Under the pieces are notes generated by a model. It ran no database searches. It was not told the origin of the DNA and was given only the letters and a program-made list of their open reading frames with translations. A stretch of 64,000 nt of DNA, from positions 558,001 to 622,000 of the forward strand of contig NZ_JAZHSH010000001.1 of assembly GCF_040100845.1 (NCBI RefSeq), in the 5' to 3' direction. Source of the stretch: Chengkuizengella sp. SCS-71B. Lineage in GTDB: Bacteria; Bacillota; Bacilli; Paenibacillales; KCTC-33759. The position numbers and the translations under genes were made by a program. Each line of letters begins with the position of its first letter. Position 1 is the first letter of the stretch. Positions 1 through 8,372 of this stretch are shown one piece after another.

Positions 1-1128
1 TCTTTGGATGCTTTACATTATAACCTAACAAGATTTCAAGAGATTCTTCCTAATCATATGGAAATTATGGCTGTAGTTAAAGCAAACGCATATGGACACG
101 GTGCAGTAGAAGTAGCTAAACAAGCGATCTTAAGTGGAGCCCAATATATCGCTGTTGCGTTTTTGGATGAAGCTTTGGAACTTCGTAATTCGGGAATTAC
201 TGCACCAATCCTTATTCTAGGGTACATTCCTCCTGAAGCTGTTGAACTAGCTATTCAACATGATATCACTTTGACTGTTTTTCAGGATGAAACCATTGAT
301 GCTCTAAGCAAAATAAAAAGAGACTCTAAGCCATATAAAGTTCATATTAAAATAGATACAGGTATGGGGCGGTTAGGTGTACGTTATGAAAATGCCATCC
401 CTTTTATTGAGAAAGTATTACAGCTTGATGGTGTTGAAGTTGAAGGTGTTTATACTCATTTTGCGAATGCAGACGAAGAGGATAAAACTTACACTTTAAA
501 ACAATATCAACATTTTAAAGAAATTGTAGATTATTTTAAACAAAAAAATATCAATTTTTTAAAAATCCATACAGGTAATAGTGCTATTGCAATTGATTTG
601 CCTGAGTATTCATATAATATGGTGAGACTTGGAATTAGTATGTACGGGTTATATCCATCAACAGAAATAAATCATCATAAAATTGATCTTAAACCTGTAA
701 TGAGCTTGAAAACTAAAATTATATACTCAAAAGTTTTGCCTCCTGAGTCAGGTATAAGTTATGGAACCAAGTATTTTACAAAGGAGGAGGAACAGATCGC
801 CACCTTACCTATAGGGTATGCTGATGGTTATTCTCGAATGCTAAGTGGGAAAGTAGATGCTTTGATCAGAGGGAAAAGGGTACCTGTTGTAGGGACAATT
901 TGTATGGATCAATGTATGATGAATATAACGGGACTAGATGATGTTAAATCTGGTGAAGAGGTTGTATTATTTGGAAAACAAGGGGATGAACAGATTCTTG
1001 TAGAGGAACTGGCTGAAAAGCTGGATACCATAAATTATGAAATTGTATGTATGATTTCTCATCGCGTTCCAAATGTATATGTTCAAAATGGAAGGATAGT
1101 CATGGTGCATAACGGATTACGTTTATAA
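1..1128 (+). CDS. alr: alanine racemase, 5' end outside the window
   Basis: Pyridoxal-phosphate enzyme that interconverts L- and D-alanine for peptidoglycan. The frame is open to the first base, so the gene starts upstream; a few N-terminal residues are missing. Visible motifs: VVKANAYGHG with the PLP-binding lysine near residue 25 of the visible part, MGRLGVR, HFANADE, the catalytic tyrosine in GISYGTKYF near residue 253, and GYADGYSR. About 374 residues are visible, close to the usual 370-390. It is followed by the ndoAI-ndoA pair, as in other Bacillales. I am sure of the family. Confidence 0.96.
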   Translation, partial: SLDALHYNLTRFQEILPNHMEIMAVVKANAYGHGAVEVAKQAILSGAQYIAVAFLDEALELRNSGITAPILILGYIPPEAVELAIQHDITLTVFQDETIDALSKIKRDSKPYKVHIKIDTGMGRLGVRYENAIPFIEKVLQLDGVEVEGVYTHFANADEEDKTYTLKQYQHFKEIVDYFKQKNINFLKIHTGNSAIAIDLPEYSYNMVRLGISMYGLYPSTEINHHKIDLKPVMSLKTKIIYSKVLPPESGISYGTKYFTKEEEQIATLPIGYADGYSRMLSGKVDALIRGKRVPVVGTICMDQCMMNITGLDDVKSGEEVVLFGKQGDEQILVEELAEKLDTINYEIVCMISHRVPNVYVQNGRIVMVHNGLRL

Positions 1129-1349
1129 CCAATAATTACTATGCATAATTTGAAGAATTATGAAGGAATTTTGATTTTTACATCGAATTATATTTTAAGT
1201 AGGGTTATAATGACCTTAATATGTACGCTTTTTCCATTATGGTTGCATACTTGATATATCAGATGCATATATTATCTCTTGTATAAAATTGCTTGATATA
1301 CGCCATAATGGTATTATTGGTTTGGAAATGTTTTGGAGGTGTGAGATTG

Positions 1350-1637
1350 GTGTCTAACGCACATAACACGAACACTAAAAGAATTATGATAAGTTTACCT
1401 GATCATTTATTGCAAGAGGTTGACGGAATCGTAGAACAGGAACGATCCAATCGCAGCGAATTTATTCGACAAGCAATGAAGGTATACCTCATGGAACGTA
1501 AAAAAAGGCAAATCCGTGAGATGATGCAGCGCGGGTATATGGAAATGGCCAAAATTAATCTGAATATGGCATCAGAGGCTTTTCAAGCGGAGGAAGAAGC
1601 GGACAATACAACTGACCGTTTAGTGAGCGGGGTGTAG
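1350..1637 (+). CDS. ndoAI: ribbon-helix-helix antitoxin of the NdoA toxin (EndoAI type)
   Basis: Short CopG/MetJ-type DNA-binding antitoxin, about 95 residues. It should neutralise the downstream RNase NdoA and autoregulate the pair. The core KRIMISLPDHLLQEVD forms the beta strand and first helix, and SNRSEFIRQAMK the second helix of the fold; the C-terminus is acidic and likely wraps the toxin. The frame is open further upstream, but GGAGGT at 1335-1340 fits GTG 1350 (or TTG 1347), which gives the family's usual length of about 93. Three bases separate its stop from the toxin start, so the two are co-translated. Confidence 0.9.
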   Translation: MSNAHNTNTKRIMISLPDHLLQEVDGIVEQERSNRSEFIRQAMKVYLMERKKRQIREMMQRGYMEMAKINLNMASEAFQAEEEADNTTDRLVSGV

Positions 1638-1640
1638 CTC

Positions 1641-1991
1641 TTGATAGTGAAACGCGGGGATGTGTTTTATGCGGATTTATCACCCGTAGTAGGGTCTGAA
1701 CAAGGCGGAGTCAGACCTGTAATTGTGATACAAAATGATATAGGTAATCGTTTTAGCCCTACTATTGTAGTGGCAGCTATTACCGCACAAATTCAAAAGG
1801 CAAAACTACCAACACATGTTGAAATTGATGCAAAAACACATGGGTTTGATCGTGATTCCGTTATTTTATTAGAACAAATTCGTACAATTGATAAACAACG
1901 ACTTACGGATAAGATTACCCATTTGGACGAGGAAACAATGCGTAAAGTGGATGAAGCTTTACAAATTAGCGTAGGTTTGATTGAATTTTAA
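1641..1991 (+). CDS. ndoA: type II toxin, MazF/PemK-family endoribonuclease EndoA
   Basis: Sequence-specific mRNA interferase of 116 residues, the same length as B. subtilis NdoA, whose site is UACAU. Family motifs are [19 protein letters not shown] at the N-terminus with the RG pair of the active site, RPVIVIQND, and the [15 protein letters not shown] strand. The start is TTG 1641 with a GAGCGGGG Shine-Dalgarno-like stretch. A hairpin terminator follows at once, so ndoAI-ndoA ends as its own transcription unit before tex. Confidence 0.94.
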   Translation: MIVKRGDVFYADLSPVVGSEQGGVRPVIVIQNDIGNRFSPTIVVAAITAQIQKAKLPTHVEIDAKTHGFDRDSVILLEQIRTIDKQRLTDKITHLDEETMRKVDEALQISVGLIEF

Positions 1992-2010
1992 AAGCATAAC
2001 TTCAAACAAG

Positions 2011-2034
2011 CGGGGGCTTAAACCCTCGTTTTTT
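2011..2034 (+). terminator. rho-independent terminator after ndoA
   Basis: A GC-rich stem (CGGGGG paired with CCCTCG, including one G-U pair) with loop CTTAAA is followed by six T residues. It separates the toxin-antitoxin pair from tex. Confidence 0.8.
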
Positions 2035-2096
2035 GCAGTTCTATACATAAATAGTACAGCAGATACATTTAAAATTTATAACAGGGGATGATTATT

Positions 2097-4316
2097 TTGC
2101 CTGAAGCAGTAAACACAACACAATTTGCAGAAAAAGATGAGCAATCTATTCATGAATCAGAGGATCAAATACTAAAAAGAATTCTAAATCAAATAACTAA
2201 AGAACTTCAAATCTCTTATCGTCAAGTTAAAACAACAGTAAGTTTACTAGACGAAGGAAATACGATTCCATTTATAGCGAGGTATCGTAAAGAACAAACC
2301 GGAGAACTTAATGAAATTGCTTTGAGAGAAATTCAAGAGCGACTCATTTACTTGCGTAATTTAGAAGATCGAAAGACAGAAGTGATCCGTCTTATTGATG
2401 AGCAGGGAAAACTTACAGATACATTGAAACAAGACATTATAATAGCTGAAAAACTACAGGAAGTTGAAGATCTTTATCGTCCTTATAAGCAAAAAAGAAA
2501 AACAAGAGCAACGGTAGCAAAAGATCGTGGATTGGAACCACTCTCAATTTGGATTATGCAGCAGCATCCAGACGGTCAGATAGAAAGAGAAGTAGTGAAA
2601 TATGTGGATCTTGAAAAAGGAGTAGAAAAAGCTGAAGATGCTATACATGGTGCAATGGATATTATAGCAGAAAGTATATCAGATGATGCAAAAATCCGTA
2701 CATGGACCCGTAAATTTACATTTGATCATAGTTTAATGGATGTTGAAGCCAAGGACGATCAGATTGAGTCTGTATATGAAATGTATTATGCATATCAAGA
2801 ACCGATTCGTAAAATGCCACCTCATCGTATTTTAGCAATCAATCGGGGGGAACGTGAAAATTTATTAAAAGTTCGTTTGGAAGTACCTACTGAACGAATT
2901 TATGAATACATCAATAAAAAAGTTATCATTAGGAATTCAGGTGTATCCAATATCCTACATCAAACTATTGAGGATGCATATAAACGTCTCATTGCGCCTT
3001 CTATTGAACGAGAGGTCCGAAATGAATTAACAGGAAAAGCTGAGGAGAAAGCTATTGAGATTTTTGGTGAAAATCTAGGTAGTTTATTACTCCAGCCACC
3101 AATTAAAGGGAAAGTTGTATTAGCTGTTGACCCAGCTTATCGAACAGGATGCAAGCTAGCGGTTATTGATGAAACAGGTAAGATGTTAGATATCGCCGTG
3201 ACATACCCAACACCACCAGAAAATAAAATTACTGAAGCTAAAGCAATATTTAAAGAATTTATCAACAAGTATGGAATTCAACTTATTGCGATTGGGAATG
3301 GAACAGCTTCAAGGGAATCAGAACAATTTGTTGCAGATTTAATTCAGGAGCTGCAATATAAACAACTGCAATATATTATTGTTAATGAGGCAGGTGCTAG
3401 TGTCTATTCAGCTTCTAAATTAGCACAGGAAGAATTTCCAGATCTTGATGTAGCAGAACGCAGTGCTGTATCCATTGGAAGAAGGTTGCAGGATCCTCTA
3501 GCAGAACTTGTTAAAATTGATCCCAAATCCATAGGAGTAGGCCAATATCAACATGATGTATCACAAAAAAGATTAGAAGAAAGTCTTAAAGTTATTGTTG
3601 AGTCCGCTGTAAATCACGTTGGTGTAGACTTAAATACAGCATCACCTTCTCTTTTATCTTATGTATCAGGAGTTAATCAGACGATAGCACGGAATATTGT
3701 AAAGTATCGAGAAGAAAATGGGAAGTTTACAAAGAGAGTTGAATTAAAAAAAGTACCGCGTTTGGGTGCTAAGTCGTATGAACAATGTGTGGGATTTATG
3801 AGAATTAGAGATGGACTGAATCCACTAGATTATACACCTATTCATCCTGAGTCTTATAAAATAGTTGATCTTCTTTTTAAAGAATTGGAATTAGAGTTAA
3901 ATCAAATAAATTCTTCTCAATTTAAGAACATTTTACAAGCACATAACCCAGAAGAGCTTGCTACTAAACTGAATGTAGGTATACCTACGATGAAAGATAT
4001 TTTCGAAAGTTTACAAAAACCTGGTAGAGATCCACGTGAGGATCTCCCGAAACCTATTTTAAGGACGGATGTATTAAAATTAGAGGACATTAAATCAGGT
4101 ATGGAATTAAAAGGAACAGTAAGGAATGTCATTGATTTTGGAGCATTTGTAGATATTGGAATCAAAAATGATGGGCTTGTACATATTTCAGAGCTTAGTG
4201 ATAAATTTGTTAAACATCCTCTAGATGTTGTATCTGTTGGTGATATTGTAACAGTATGGGTGTTGAAGGTGGATGAGAAAAAGGGAAGAGTTAGTTTAAC
4301 AATGAAAAACCCGTAA
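2097..4316 (+). CDS. tex: Tex-family RNA-binding transcription accessory protein
   Basis: Cytoplasmic nucleic-acid-binding protein of about 739 residues, the usual Tex length. In order: N-terminal helical/HTH region, a YqgF/RNase H-like fold (VVLAVDPAYRTGCKLAVID near residue 345), helix-hairpin-helix motifs (around SGVNQTIARNIVKYREENG and LKKVPRLGAKSYEQC), and a C-terminal S1 domain (GTVRNVIDFGAFVDIGIKN to VSLTMK). TTG 2097 is preferred because AGGGGATG at 2083-2090 is its ribosome site and overlaps the apparent ATG at 2088. It lies in the standard position before cmpA and sprT. Confidence 0.94.
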   Translation: MPEAVNTTQFAEKDEQSIHESEDQILKRILNQITKELQISYRQVKTTVSLLDEGNTIPFIARYRKEQTGELNEIALREIQERLIYLRNLEDRKTEVIRLIDEQGKLTDTLKQDIIIAEKLQEVEDLYRPYKQKRKTRATVAKDRGLEPLSIWIMQQHPDGQIEREVVKYVDLEKGVEKAEDAIHGAMDIIAESISDDAKIRTWTRKFTFDHSLMDVEAKDDQIESVYEMYYAYQEPIRKMPPHRILAINRGERENLLKVRLEVPTERIYEYINKKVIIRNSGVSNILHQTIEDAYKRLIAPSIEREVRNELTGKAEEKAIEIFGENLGSLLLQPPIKGKVVLAVDPAYRTGCKLAVIDETGKMLDIAVTYPTPPENKITEAKAIFKEFINKYGIQLIAIGNGTASRESEQFVADLIQELQYKQLQYIIVNEAGASVYSASKLAQEEFPDLDVAERSAVSIGRRLQDPLAELVKIDPKSIGVGQYQHDVSQKRLEESLKVIVESAVNHVGVDLNTASPSLLSYVSGVNQTIARNIVKYREENGKFTKRVELKKVPRLGAKSYEQCVGFMRIRDGLNPLDYTPIHPESYKIVDLLFKELELELNQINSSQFKNILQAHNPEELATKLNVGIPTMKDIFESLQKPGRDPREDLPKPILRTDVLKLEDIKSGMELKGTVRNVIDFGAFVDIGIKNDGLVHISELSDKFVKHPLDVVSVGDIVTVWVLKVDEKKGRVSLTMKNP

Positions 4317-4375
4317 TCTCATAGATTAAGGAATAATACCCTAATTTGCCCTATGTTTACAAAAATGAATGCATG

Positions 4376-4419
4376 AAGCCATTCATTAAATTACTTTAAT
4401 GAACGGCTTTTTAGTTTTT
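4376..4419 (+). terminator. terminator after tex
   Basis: AAGCCATTCATTA pairs with TAATGAACGGCTT with one mismatch, loop AATTACTT, followed by a T-rich run. It ends tex transcription and faces the convergent cmpA. Confidence 0.8.
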
Positions 4420-4486
4420 GATTTTGCAATCAGTGTAATGATCCTTATTATTTTATAATAATTATTCAAGTATAATTACTTGTATT

Positions 4487-4606
4487 TCAATCTACTTTCT
4501 TTTCTAATTTATTGTAAAAAAACCAACACTCATTCAGTAGTTGTATTTTGCGTTTATCCTTGTTACGGTAGGCATTAATCAGTTGATTGTAAATCCAATT
4601 TGGCAT
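4487..4606 (-). CDS. cmpA: cortex morphogenetic protein CmpA
   Basis: A 39-residue protein starting MPNWIYNQLINAYRNKDKR and containing LLNECWFFYNK. The MPxW start and the LLNxCWFFY core are the hallmark of CmpA, a small sporulation protein that links spore coat and cortex assembly (through SpoIVA quality control in B. subtilis). The reverse strand has GGAGGT ten bases before ATG 4606. Its position beside sprT supports the call. It is too short for most ORF callers. Confidence 0.85.
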   Translation of the reverse strand: MPNWIYNQLINAYRNKDKRKIQLLNECWFFYNKLEKKVD

Positions 4607-4725
4607 ATCACAATACACCTCCGAAGTAAGTTTATTCCTTAGTAAAAATTCTCTGTTTTGAAGAGAGTTTACTTTAGAATTACTTTATGGAATCAGATAT
4701 AGATTGTGCATGTCCTTATCAAGAT

Positions 4726-5079
4726 TTATGCATCGACTTCTTCTTCGTACCATTGTTCTAATTGTGCTAAAAGAGCTCTAATCTCTGTAAGTAGAGAAAT
4801 TAAAGGATATGAAGTTTCATTGGTATTCGAAAATTCTTTCTCTAATTGAGTCATATACACTAAACCATCAATAATTTGATTTTTTTCAGTAATTAAGTCC
4901 AAATTGTCACATTCTGCAATAACCACTGGGAGTGTAGGTGCATTGTTAGCAGTTAATTTGTTGAGTTCTTTATGTAGTCTAACATTTAGTGCGCTTAACT
5001 GATATGCATGAGTAGATGGCATTTCAACAAAATCAATTTTTTCATTTAATTGTAAGATCACGTATTTATATTGAGACAT
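4726..5079 (-). CDS. uncharacterised 117-residue protein
   Basis: I do not recognise a named family. It begins MSQYKYVILQLNEKIDFVEMP and is acidic and mostly helical, with no signal peptide or membrane segment; it ends in an acidic WYEEEVDA. The start is supported by GAGAGGGGAA upstream on the reverse strand. It sits between cmpA and sprT, divergent from sprT, a position often occupied by a similar small protein in Paenibacillus-type genomes. It is probably real, judging by ribosome site and composition; function unknown. Confidence 0.7.
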   Translation of the reverse strand: MSQYKYVILQLNEKIDFVEMPSTHAYQLSALNVRLHKELNKLTANNAPTLPVVIAECDNLDLITEKNQIIDGLVYMTQLEKEFSNTNETSYPLISLLTEIRALLAQLEQWYEEEVDA

Positions 5080-5212
5080 CAGTCAATTCCCCTCTCACGA
5101 AACTCTATACTTGACAGTTTAACTTAGGTATAAGTTAAAATTCAAGTATAGTTATTTAATATTCTAATATTAACAGGTATTGTGCCTATATTTTATTGAT
5201 GGAGGGTATGTG

Positions 5213-5686
5213 TTGAACGATGAACAACTGCAATTGTGGGTAGAACAAATATCACTTCAGTTTTTTGGTAGACCATTTTTACATCAGGTAAAATTTAACC
5301 ATAGATTACGTGCTACTGGTGGTAGGTATTTCACCAAGTCACATAATATAGACATTAGCTGGAAGCATTATGATCAATTTGGTAAAGATGAAACAGAGAA
5401 AATTATTAAACATGAGCTTTGTCATTATCATTTACATTTATTGAATAAAGGATACAAACATCGTGATGCAGATTTTAAACAATTATTAAAAAGAGTAGGC
5501 GGCAGTAGGTATTGTCGTCCATTAAATGATAAACCCAATCAAAATGCATATCGATATCAATTAAAGTGTTTTAAATGTGAAGCTACATACTTAAGGAAGA
5601 GGAAAATGGACGTCTCAAAATATGTTTGTGGAAAATGTAAAGGGAAATTGAAGTTAATTCCACTTGACTATATCCCTGATTCATGA
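5213..5686 (+). CDS. sprT: SprT-like zinc metallopeptidase-type protein (YdcK family)
   Basis: About 157 residues. An HExxH-like zinc motif (HELCHYHLH) sits in the middle, followed by a C-terminal zinc ribbon with two cysteine pairs (CFKCEATY and CGKCKGKL). These are the two modules of the SprT/YdcK family, related to the DNA-protein crosslink protease Spartan; the bacterial role is not settled. TTG 5213 is chosen because GGAGGG lies at 5201-5206; the ATG at 5180 has no ribosome site. A tRNA cluster follows directly, and its promoter seems to lie in the 3' end of this gene. Confidence 0.9.
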   Translation: MNDEQLQLWVEQISLQFFGRPFLHQVKFNHRLRATGGRYFTKSHNIDISWKHYDQFGKDETEKIIKHELCHYHLHLLNKGYKHRDADFKQLLKRVGGSRYCRPLNDKPNQNAYRYQLKCFKCEATYLRKRKMDVSKYVCGKCKGKLKLIPLDYIPDS

Positions 5687-5692
5687 TAAATT
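5664..5692 (+). promoter_or_regulatory. possible promoter of the tRNA-Asn/tRNA-Ser unit
   Basis: TTGACT at 5664-5669 and TAAATT at 5687-5692 with a 17-base spacer, ending 12 bases before tRNA-Asn. The -35 is good, the -10 weak. It overlaps the end of sprT. Confidence 0.45.
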
Positions 5693-5704
5693 ATTTATTG
5701 TCCT

Positions 5705-5780
5705 TCCCTGATAGCTCAGTTGGTAGAGCACTCGGCTGTTAACCGAGTTGTCACAGGTTCGAGTCCTGTTCGGGGAGCCA
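5705..5780 (+). tRNA. tRNA-Asn (GTT)
   Basis: A 76-nt cloverleaf: acceptor TCCCTGA pairs with TCGGGGA, D-arm GCTCAGTTGGTAGAGC, anticodon stem CTCGG/CCGAG around GTT, T-arm GGTTCGAGTCC, and an encoded CCA end. Confidence 0.95.
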
Positions 5781-5781
5781 A

Positions 5782-5872
5782 GGAGAGATACCCAAGTGGC
5801 TATAAGGGGCTCCTCTGCTAAGGGAGTAGTCGTGTAATGCGTGCGTGGGTTCGAATCCCACTCTCTCCGCCA
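5782..5872 (+). tRNA. tRNA-Ser (GCT)
   Basis: A 91-nt class II tRNA with a long variable arm. Acceptor GGAGAGA pairs with TCTCTCC, anticodon GCT sits in CTCCTCTGCTAAGGGAG, the T-arm is GGGTTCGAATCCC, and CCA is encoded. It starts one base after tRNA-Asn, so both are in one transcript. Confidence 0.95.
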
Positions 5873-5888
5873 CTTATACATATTAGTC

Positions 5889-5915
5889 AAACCACTGATT
5901 TTGGTGGTTTTTTTT
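5889..5915 (+). terminator. terminator after tRNA-Ser
   Basis: AAACCAC pairs with GTGGTTT around an 8-base loop, followed by a T-rich run to 5915. Confidence 0.8.
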
Positions 5916-6043
5916 GTGCGACGGGCAGTGTCGTATAGAATTGTTACTAATATTACAGTACGCTTTTTATGGTCCTAATGTGACAAGAAGTATCAATAGA
6001 TACTGTCGAGAAAATATTTCTTTAAAAAAGAAGAAAATAACAG

Positions 6044-6072
6044 TAGACAATCTAAAATTAATCCGTTATAAT
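6044..6072 (+). promoter_or_regulatory. sigma-A type promoter for tRNA-Glu
   Basis: TAGACA at 6044-6049, a 17-base spacer and a perfect TATAAT at 6067-6072, ending 21 bases before the tRNA. The 178-base stretch between the previous terminator and this promoter shows nothing else I can name. Confidence 0.65.
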
Positions 6073-6093
6073 AATCCTTGTCGTCAAAAACAT

Positions 6094-6168
6094 GGCCCGT
6101 TGGTCAAGCGGTTAAGACACCGCCCTTTCACGGCGGTAACACGGGTTCGAATCCCGTACGGGTCACCA
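6094..6168 (+). tRNA. tRNA-Glu (TTC)
   Basis: A 75-nt cloverleaf: acceptor GGCCCGT pairs with ACGGGTC, anticodon TTC sits in CCGCCCTTTCACGGCGG, T-arm GGGTTCGAATCCC, CCA encoded. Its last 18 bases recur twice downstream. Confidence 0.95.
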
Positions 6169-6395
6169 TAATAATCTAACATCAAGGGATGAAGAATCCC
6201 AGGGTTCGTCGGAGCATAATCTTCGTAAGAGATCACATCATAGTCTCGTAATGAAATGAAGAGCATCCCGTACGGGTCACCATAATAATCTAACATCAAG
6301 GGATGAAGAATCCCAGGGTTCGTCGGAGCATAATCTTCGTAAGAGATCCATCATAGTCTCGTAATGAAATGAAGAGTATCCCGTACGGGTCACCA
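6169..6395 (+). repeat. two tandem repeats each ending in the tRNA-Glu 3' end
   Basis: Unit 1 (6169-6282, 114 bp) and unit 2 (6283-6395, 113 bp) are nearly identical; they differ by a one-base indel and one late base change. Each ends in ATCCCGTACGGGTCACCA, the exact last 18 bases of tRNA-Glu. Both contain GGTTCGTCGGAG, and a related GGTTCGTCGGAG occurs again near 6462, as if a third unit has decayed. No tRNA can fold from the extra ends alone. The repeats look like amplification of a transcribed tRNA tail or of an integration site. Confidence 0.85.
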
Positions 6396-6562
6396 ACAAA
6401 AACAACATCAGGTAACTGAACAAACTCACAACATGATATTTCAAAGTAACAGAGCGGAAGGTTCGTCGGAGAATATTCTTCATTATAGGTTTTTTTATCT
6501 TTAAATGAGAATATACTACCGTAAGATCACCGTTATTTTTTTTCTTAATTGCTTTTTTACAT

Positions 6563-6648
6563 GCGGTCGTGGTGGAATGGCAGACACGCTACCTTGAGGG
6601 GGTAGTGGGCTTACGCCCGTGGAGGTTCGAGTCCTCTCGACCGCACCA
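6563..6648 (+). tRNA. tRNA-Leu (GAG), target of the integrative element
   Basis: An 86-nt class II tRNA: acceptor GCGGTCG pairs with CGACCGC, anticodon GAG in CTACCTTGAGGGGGTAG, a variable arm, T-arm GGTTCGAGTCC, CCA encoded. From base 6593 onward it is also part of the 65-bp repeat that bounds the downstream mobile element, which replaced the 3' half of the gene without breaking it. Confidence 0.95.
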
Positions 6649-6657
6649 TACATATTA
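6593..6657 (+). repeat. left attachment repeat (attL core)
   Basis: Sixty-five bases, from the anticodon arm of tRNA-Leu to nine bases past CCA, recur exactly at 12925-12989. This is the core typical of tyrosine integrases that target the 3' half of a tRNA gene. Confidence 0.88.
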
Positions 6658-6666
6658 TGTCTTTGT

Positions 6667-6691
6667 AACCCTTGGTATATAAGGGTTTTTT
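6667..6691 (+). terminator. terminator after tRNA-Leu
   Basis: AACCCTT pairs with AAGGGTT, followed by a run of T. A similar hairpin follows the right repeat at 12998-13022, so it travels with the attachment region. Confidence 0.75.
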
Positions 6692-6754
6692 GTATGTTTT
6701 AATTTAAATAATGTATCATTTTGAGATTAAGGATAGTGGGTTAAAAATTTAATT

Positions 6755-6777
6755 TGTTGACGAATTGTTGACGGATT
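6755..6777. repeat. left arm-type repeats of the integrase
   Basis: TGTTGACGAATTGTTGACGG carries TTGTTGACG twice in direct orientation, overlapping the integrase stop codon. The same pair recurs inside the right end at 12801-12820, as expected for arm binding sites flanking a tyrosine-integrase core. Confidence 0.6.
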
Positions 6778-7945
6778 TATTTGACCTCATTTATTTCAGG
6801 GCTAAATTTGTTAAATGTATCTGCTGTATCTTCTTTGCTTTTTTTAGTAATGTGGGTGTAAATATCTGCTGTAGTTTGATACATTGAATGTCTTAAATGC
6901 TCTTGTATTTTTTTAAGAGGTACGTTTTCTTCAATCAGAAGTGATGCACAACTATGACGTAAATCATGAAATCGGATTTTTTTAAGTCTATTTTTATTAA
7001 GGAACCTTGTCCACCACTCAGAAGGGTATGTATAGTATATTGGTTTACCTTGTCCGCCATGAAAGATGAATTCATAATTTTTTTCTACCCACAGATCTTC
7101 TGCTGACTCCTTTTGATTATCCCATTCTATCTTATATTTTTTTAATTCATCCATGTACCATAAAGGCATTTTAACAATATCTTTTGAGCTCTTTGTTTTA
7201 GGTTCTTCGATTACAGGCTCTCCGTTTAATGTAAGAGGGATATTTTTATTAATGCTTAGAGTACGCTCCTCAAAATCAACATCATTCCATTCTAAACCTA
7301 AAATTTCCCCTCTTCTTAGCCCTCCAAACATACCTGTAAATATGAGCAACCTCCACATTAAAGGTTCTTGATAAAGTGCTTTTATTACGCTAGCAGCTTC
7401 CTCAGCATCATAAAATTTCATTTTTGTTTTTTCAATCTTTGGTTTTTTTATATCAACCATTATGTTTTTCTTAATGATTTGCCATTCTTTTGCTCGCTTA
7501 AATACATTACGCATAGCACGATGAATTGCATCAATCGCTCCAGAAGATAGAGGTTCCTCTCTCCCATCTTTTCTTGATCCTGGTTTGCTTAGGTCATCAA
7601 AAAAAGTAACTAAATGAATGGGTTTGATTTTATCGAACTGCAAGTGACCAAACACAGGAAGAATATGATTTGTTAAGTTGAATTTATAAGTTCTTAATGT
7701 AGAAGGTGCTAATTCCTTTTTTGCATATTTCATTTCCCATTCTTTTACGAAATCAGAAAACCGCATTTTTTCAGGTGAAATATATTCTCCTGCTTCTACT
7801 TCAATTTGAAATTCAGCTAATTTTAATTTTGCTTCAGTTTTGTTTTTTGCTTTAATCGTTTTAGTTTTTTTTATTCTCTTACCATCAGCATCGCTTCAAC
7901 TACTAGTAAGAAAGAATCTTTACCACGTTTTTGTACAGAAGCCAT
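6777..7945 (-). pseudogene. tyrosine recombinase/integrase, frameshifted near the N-terminus
   Basis: Phage-type integrase that would join the element to tRNA-Leu. Translation should begin at ATG 7945 (AGGAGG upstream) with MASVQKRGKDSFLLVVEA, then the frame is lost around 7890 and reaches TAA. The next frame continues with DADGKRIKKTKTIKAKNK (arm-binding domain), a SAM-like core-binding domain, and the catalytic domain. In the downstream 329-residue frame the active residues are all present: R151 (GGLRRGE), H267/R270 (HDLRH), H293 and nucleophile Y303. ATG 7766 could give a shortened protein, but it has no ribosome site and lacks the arm domain. The shift fits loss of 1 or 7 bases. Confidence 0.88.
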
Positions 7946-8372
7946 ATAAATCTAACCTCCTCTGATTAAATTCCATTTTGATAAGTAGTAGGTTAATTAT
8001 AACAAATAACAAAAAATCACTTCAAATACAAAATAAAAACATTAGGATAAAGTTACTTAGAGAATGTTAGAAGTTGGTAGAAAAATAAGGGGTTGTAAGA
8101 AGAATATTCAAATGTTACCCTTATTTTACAAGGGTTTTAGAAATATGTACTAATTATAAAAATGGTTATTGAGTAGGAACAACAAAGATTAGCGTATTCA
8201 CTAAAACATATTCCCTCAATGTTTTGGTTAACGCACTATATGCTAATTTTTCTACAGATTGAGAGGTGAGTTTGTTAAAAGTGACCATGGACTATAAGTA
8301 AATATTAGCCTCATAACTAAATTTAAAAAAATGAATATGAAGGGAAATATAGAACAGCAAAGGATGAATAAA
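7946..8372. promoter_or_regulatory. divergent control region with a nested dyad at 8188-8247
   Basis: Between the integrase and the regulator. ATTAGCGTA (8188-8196) is inverted as TATGCTAAT (8239-8247, one mismatch), and inside it AAAACAT (8203-8209) is inverted as ATGTTTT (8219-8225). A further hairpin with ACCCTT/AAGGGT lies near 8117-8141. The dyad could be an operator for the XRE protein or an RNA hairpin. No other gene seen. Confidence 0.4.

Noticed and set aside
5681-6299. Frames over the tRNA genes (for example one reading REWDSNPRTHY)
   Set aside because: They are antisense or sense translations of tRNA-Ser, tRNA-Asn and tRNA-Glu, a well-known source of false proteins.
6084-6483. Reverse-strand frames across the tandem repeat
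   Set aside because: They repeat the same peptide because the DNA is repeated, and have no ribosome site; the DNA is better explained by tRNA-tail repeats.
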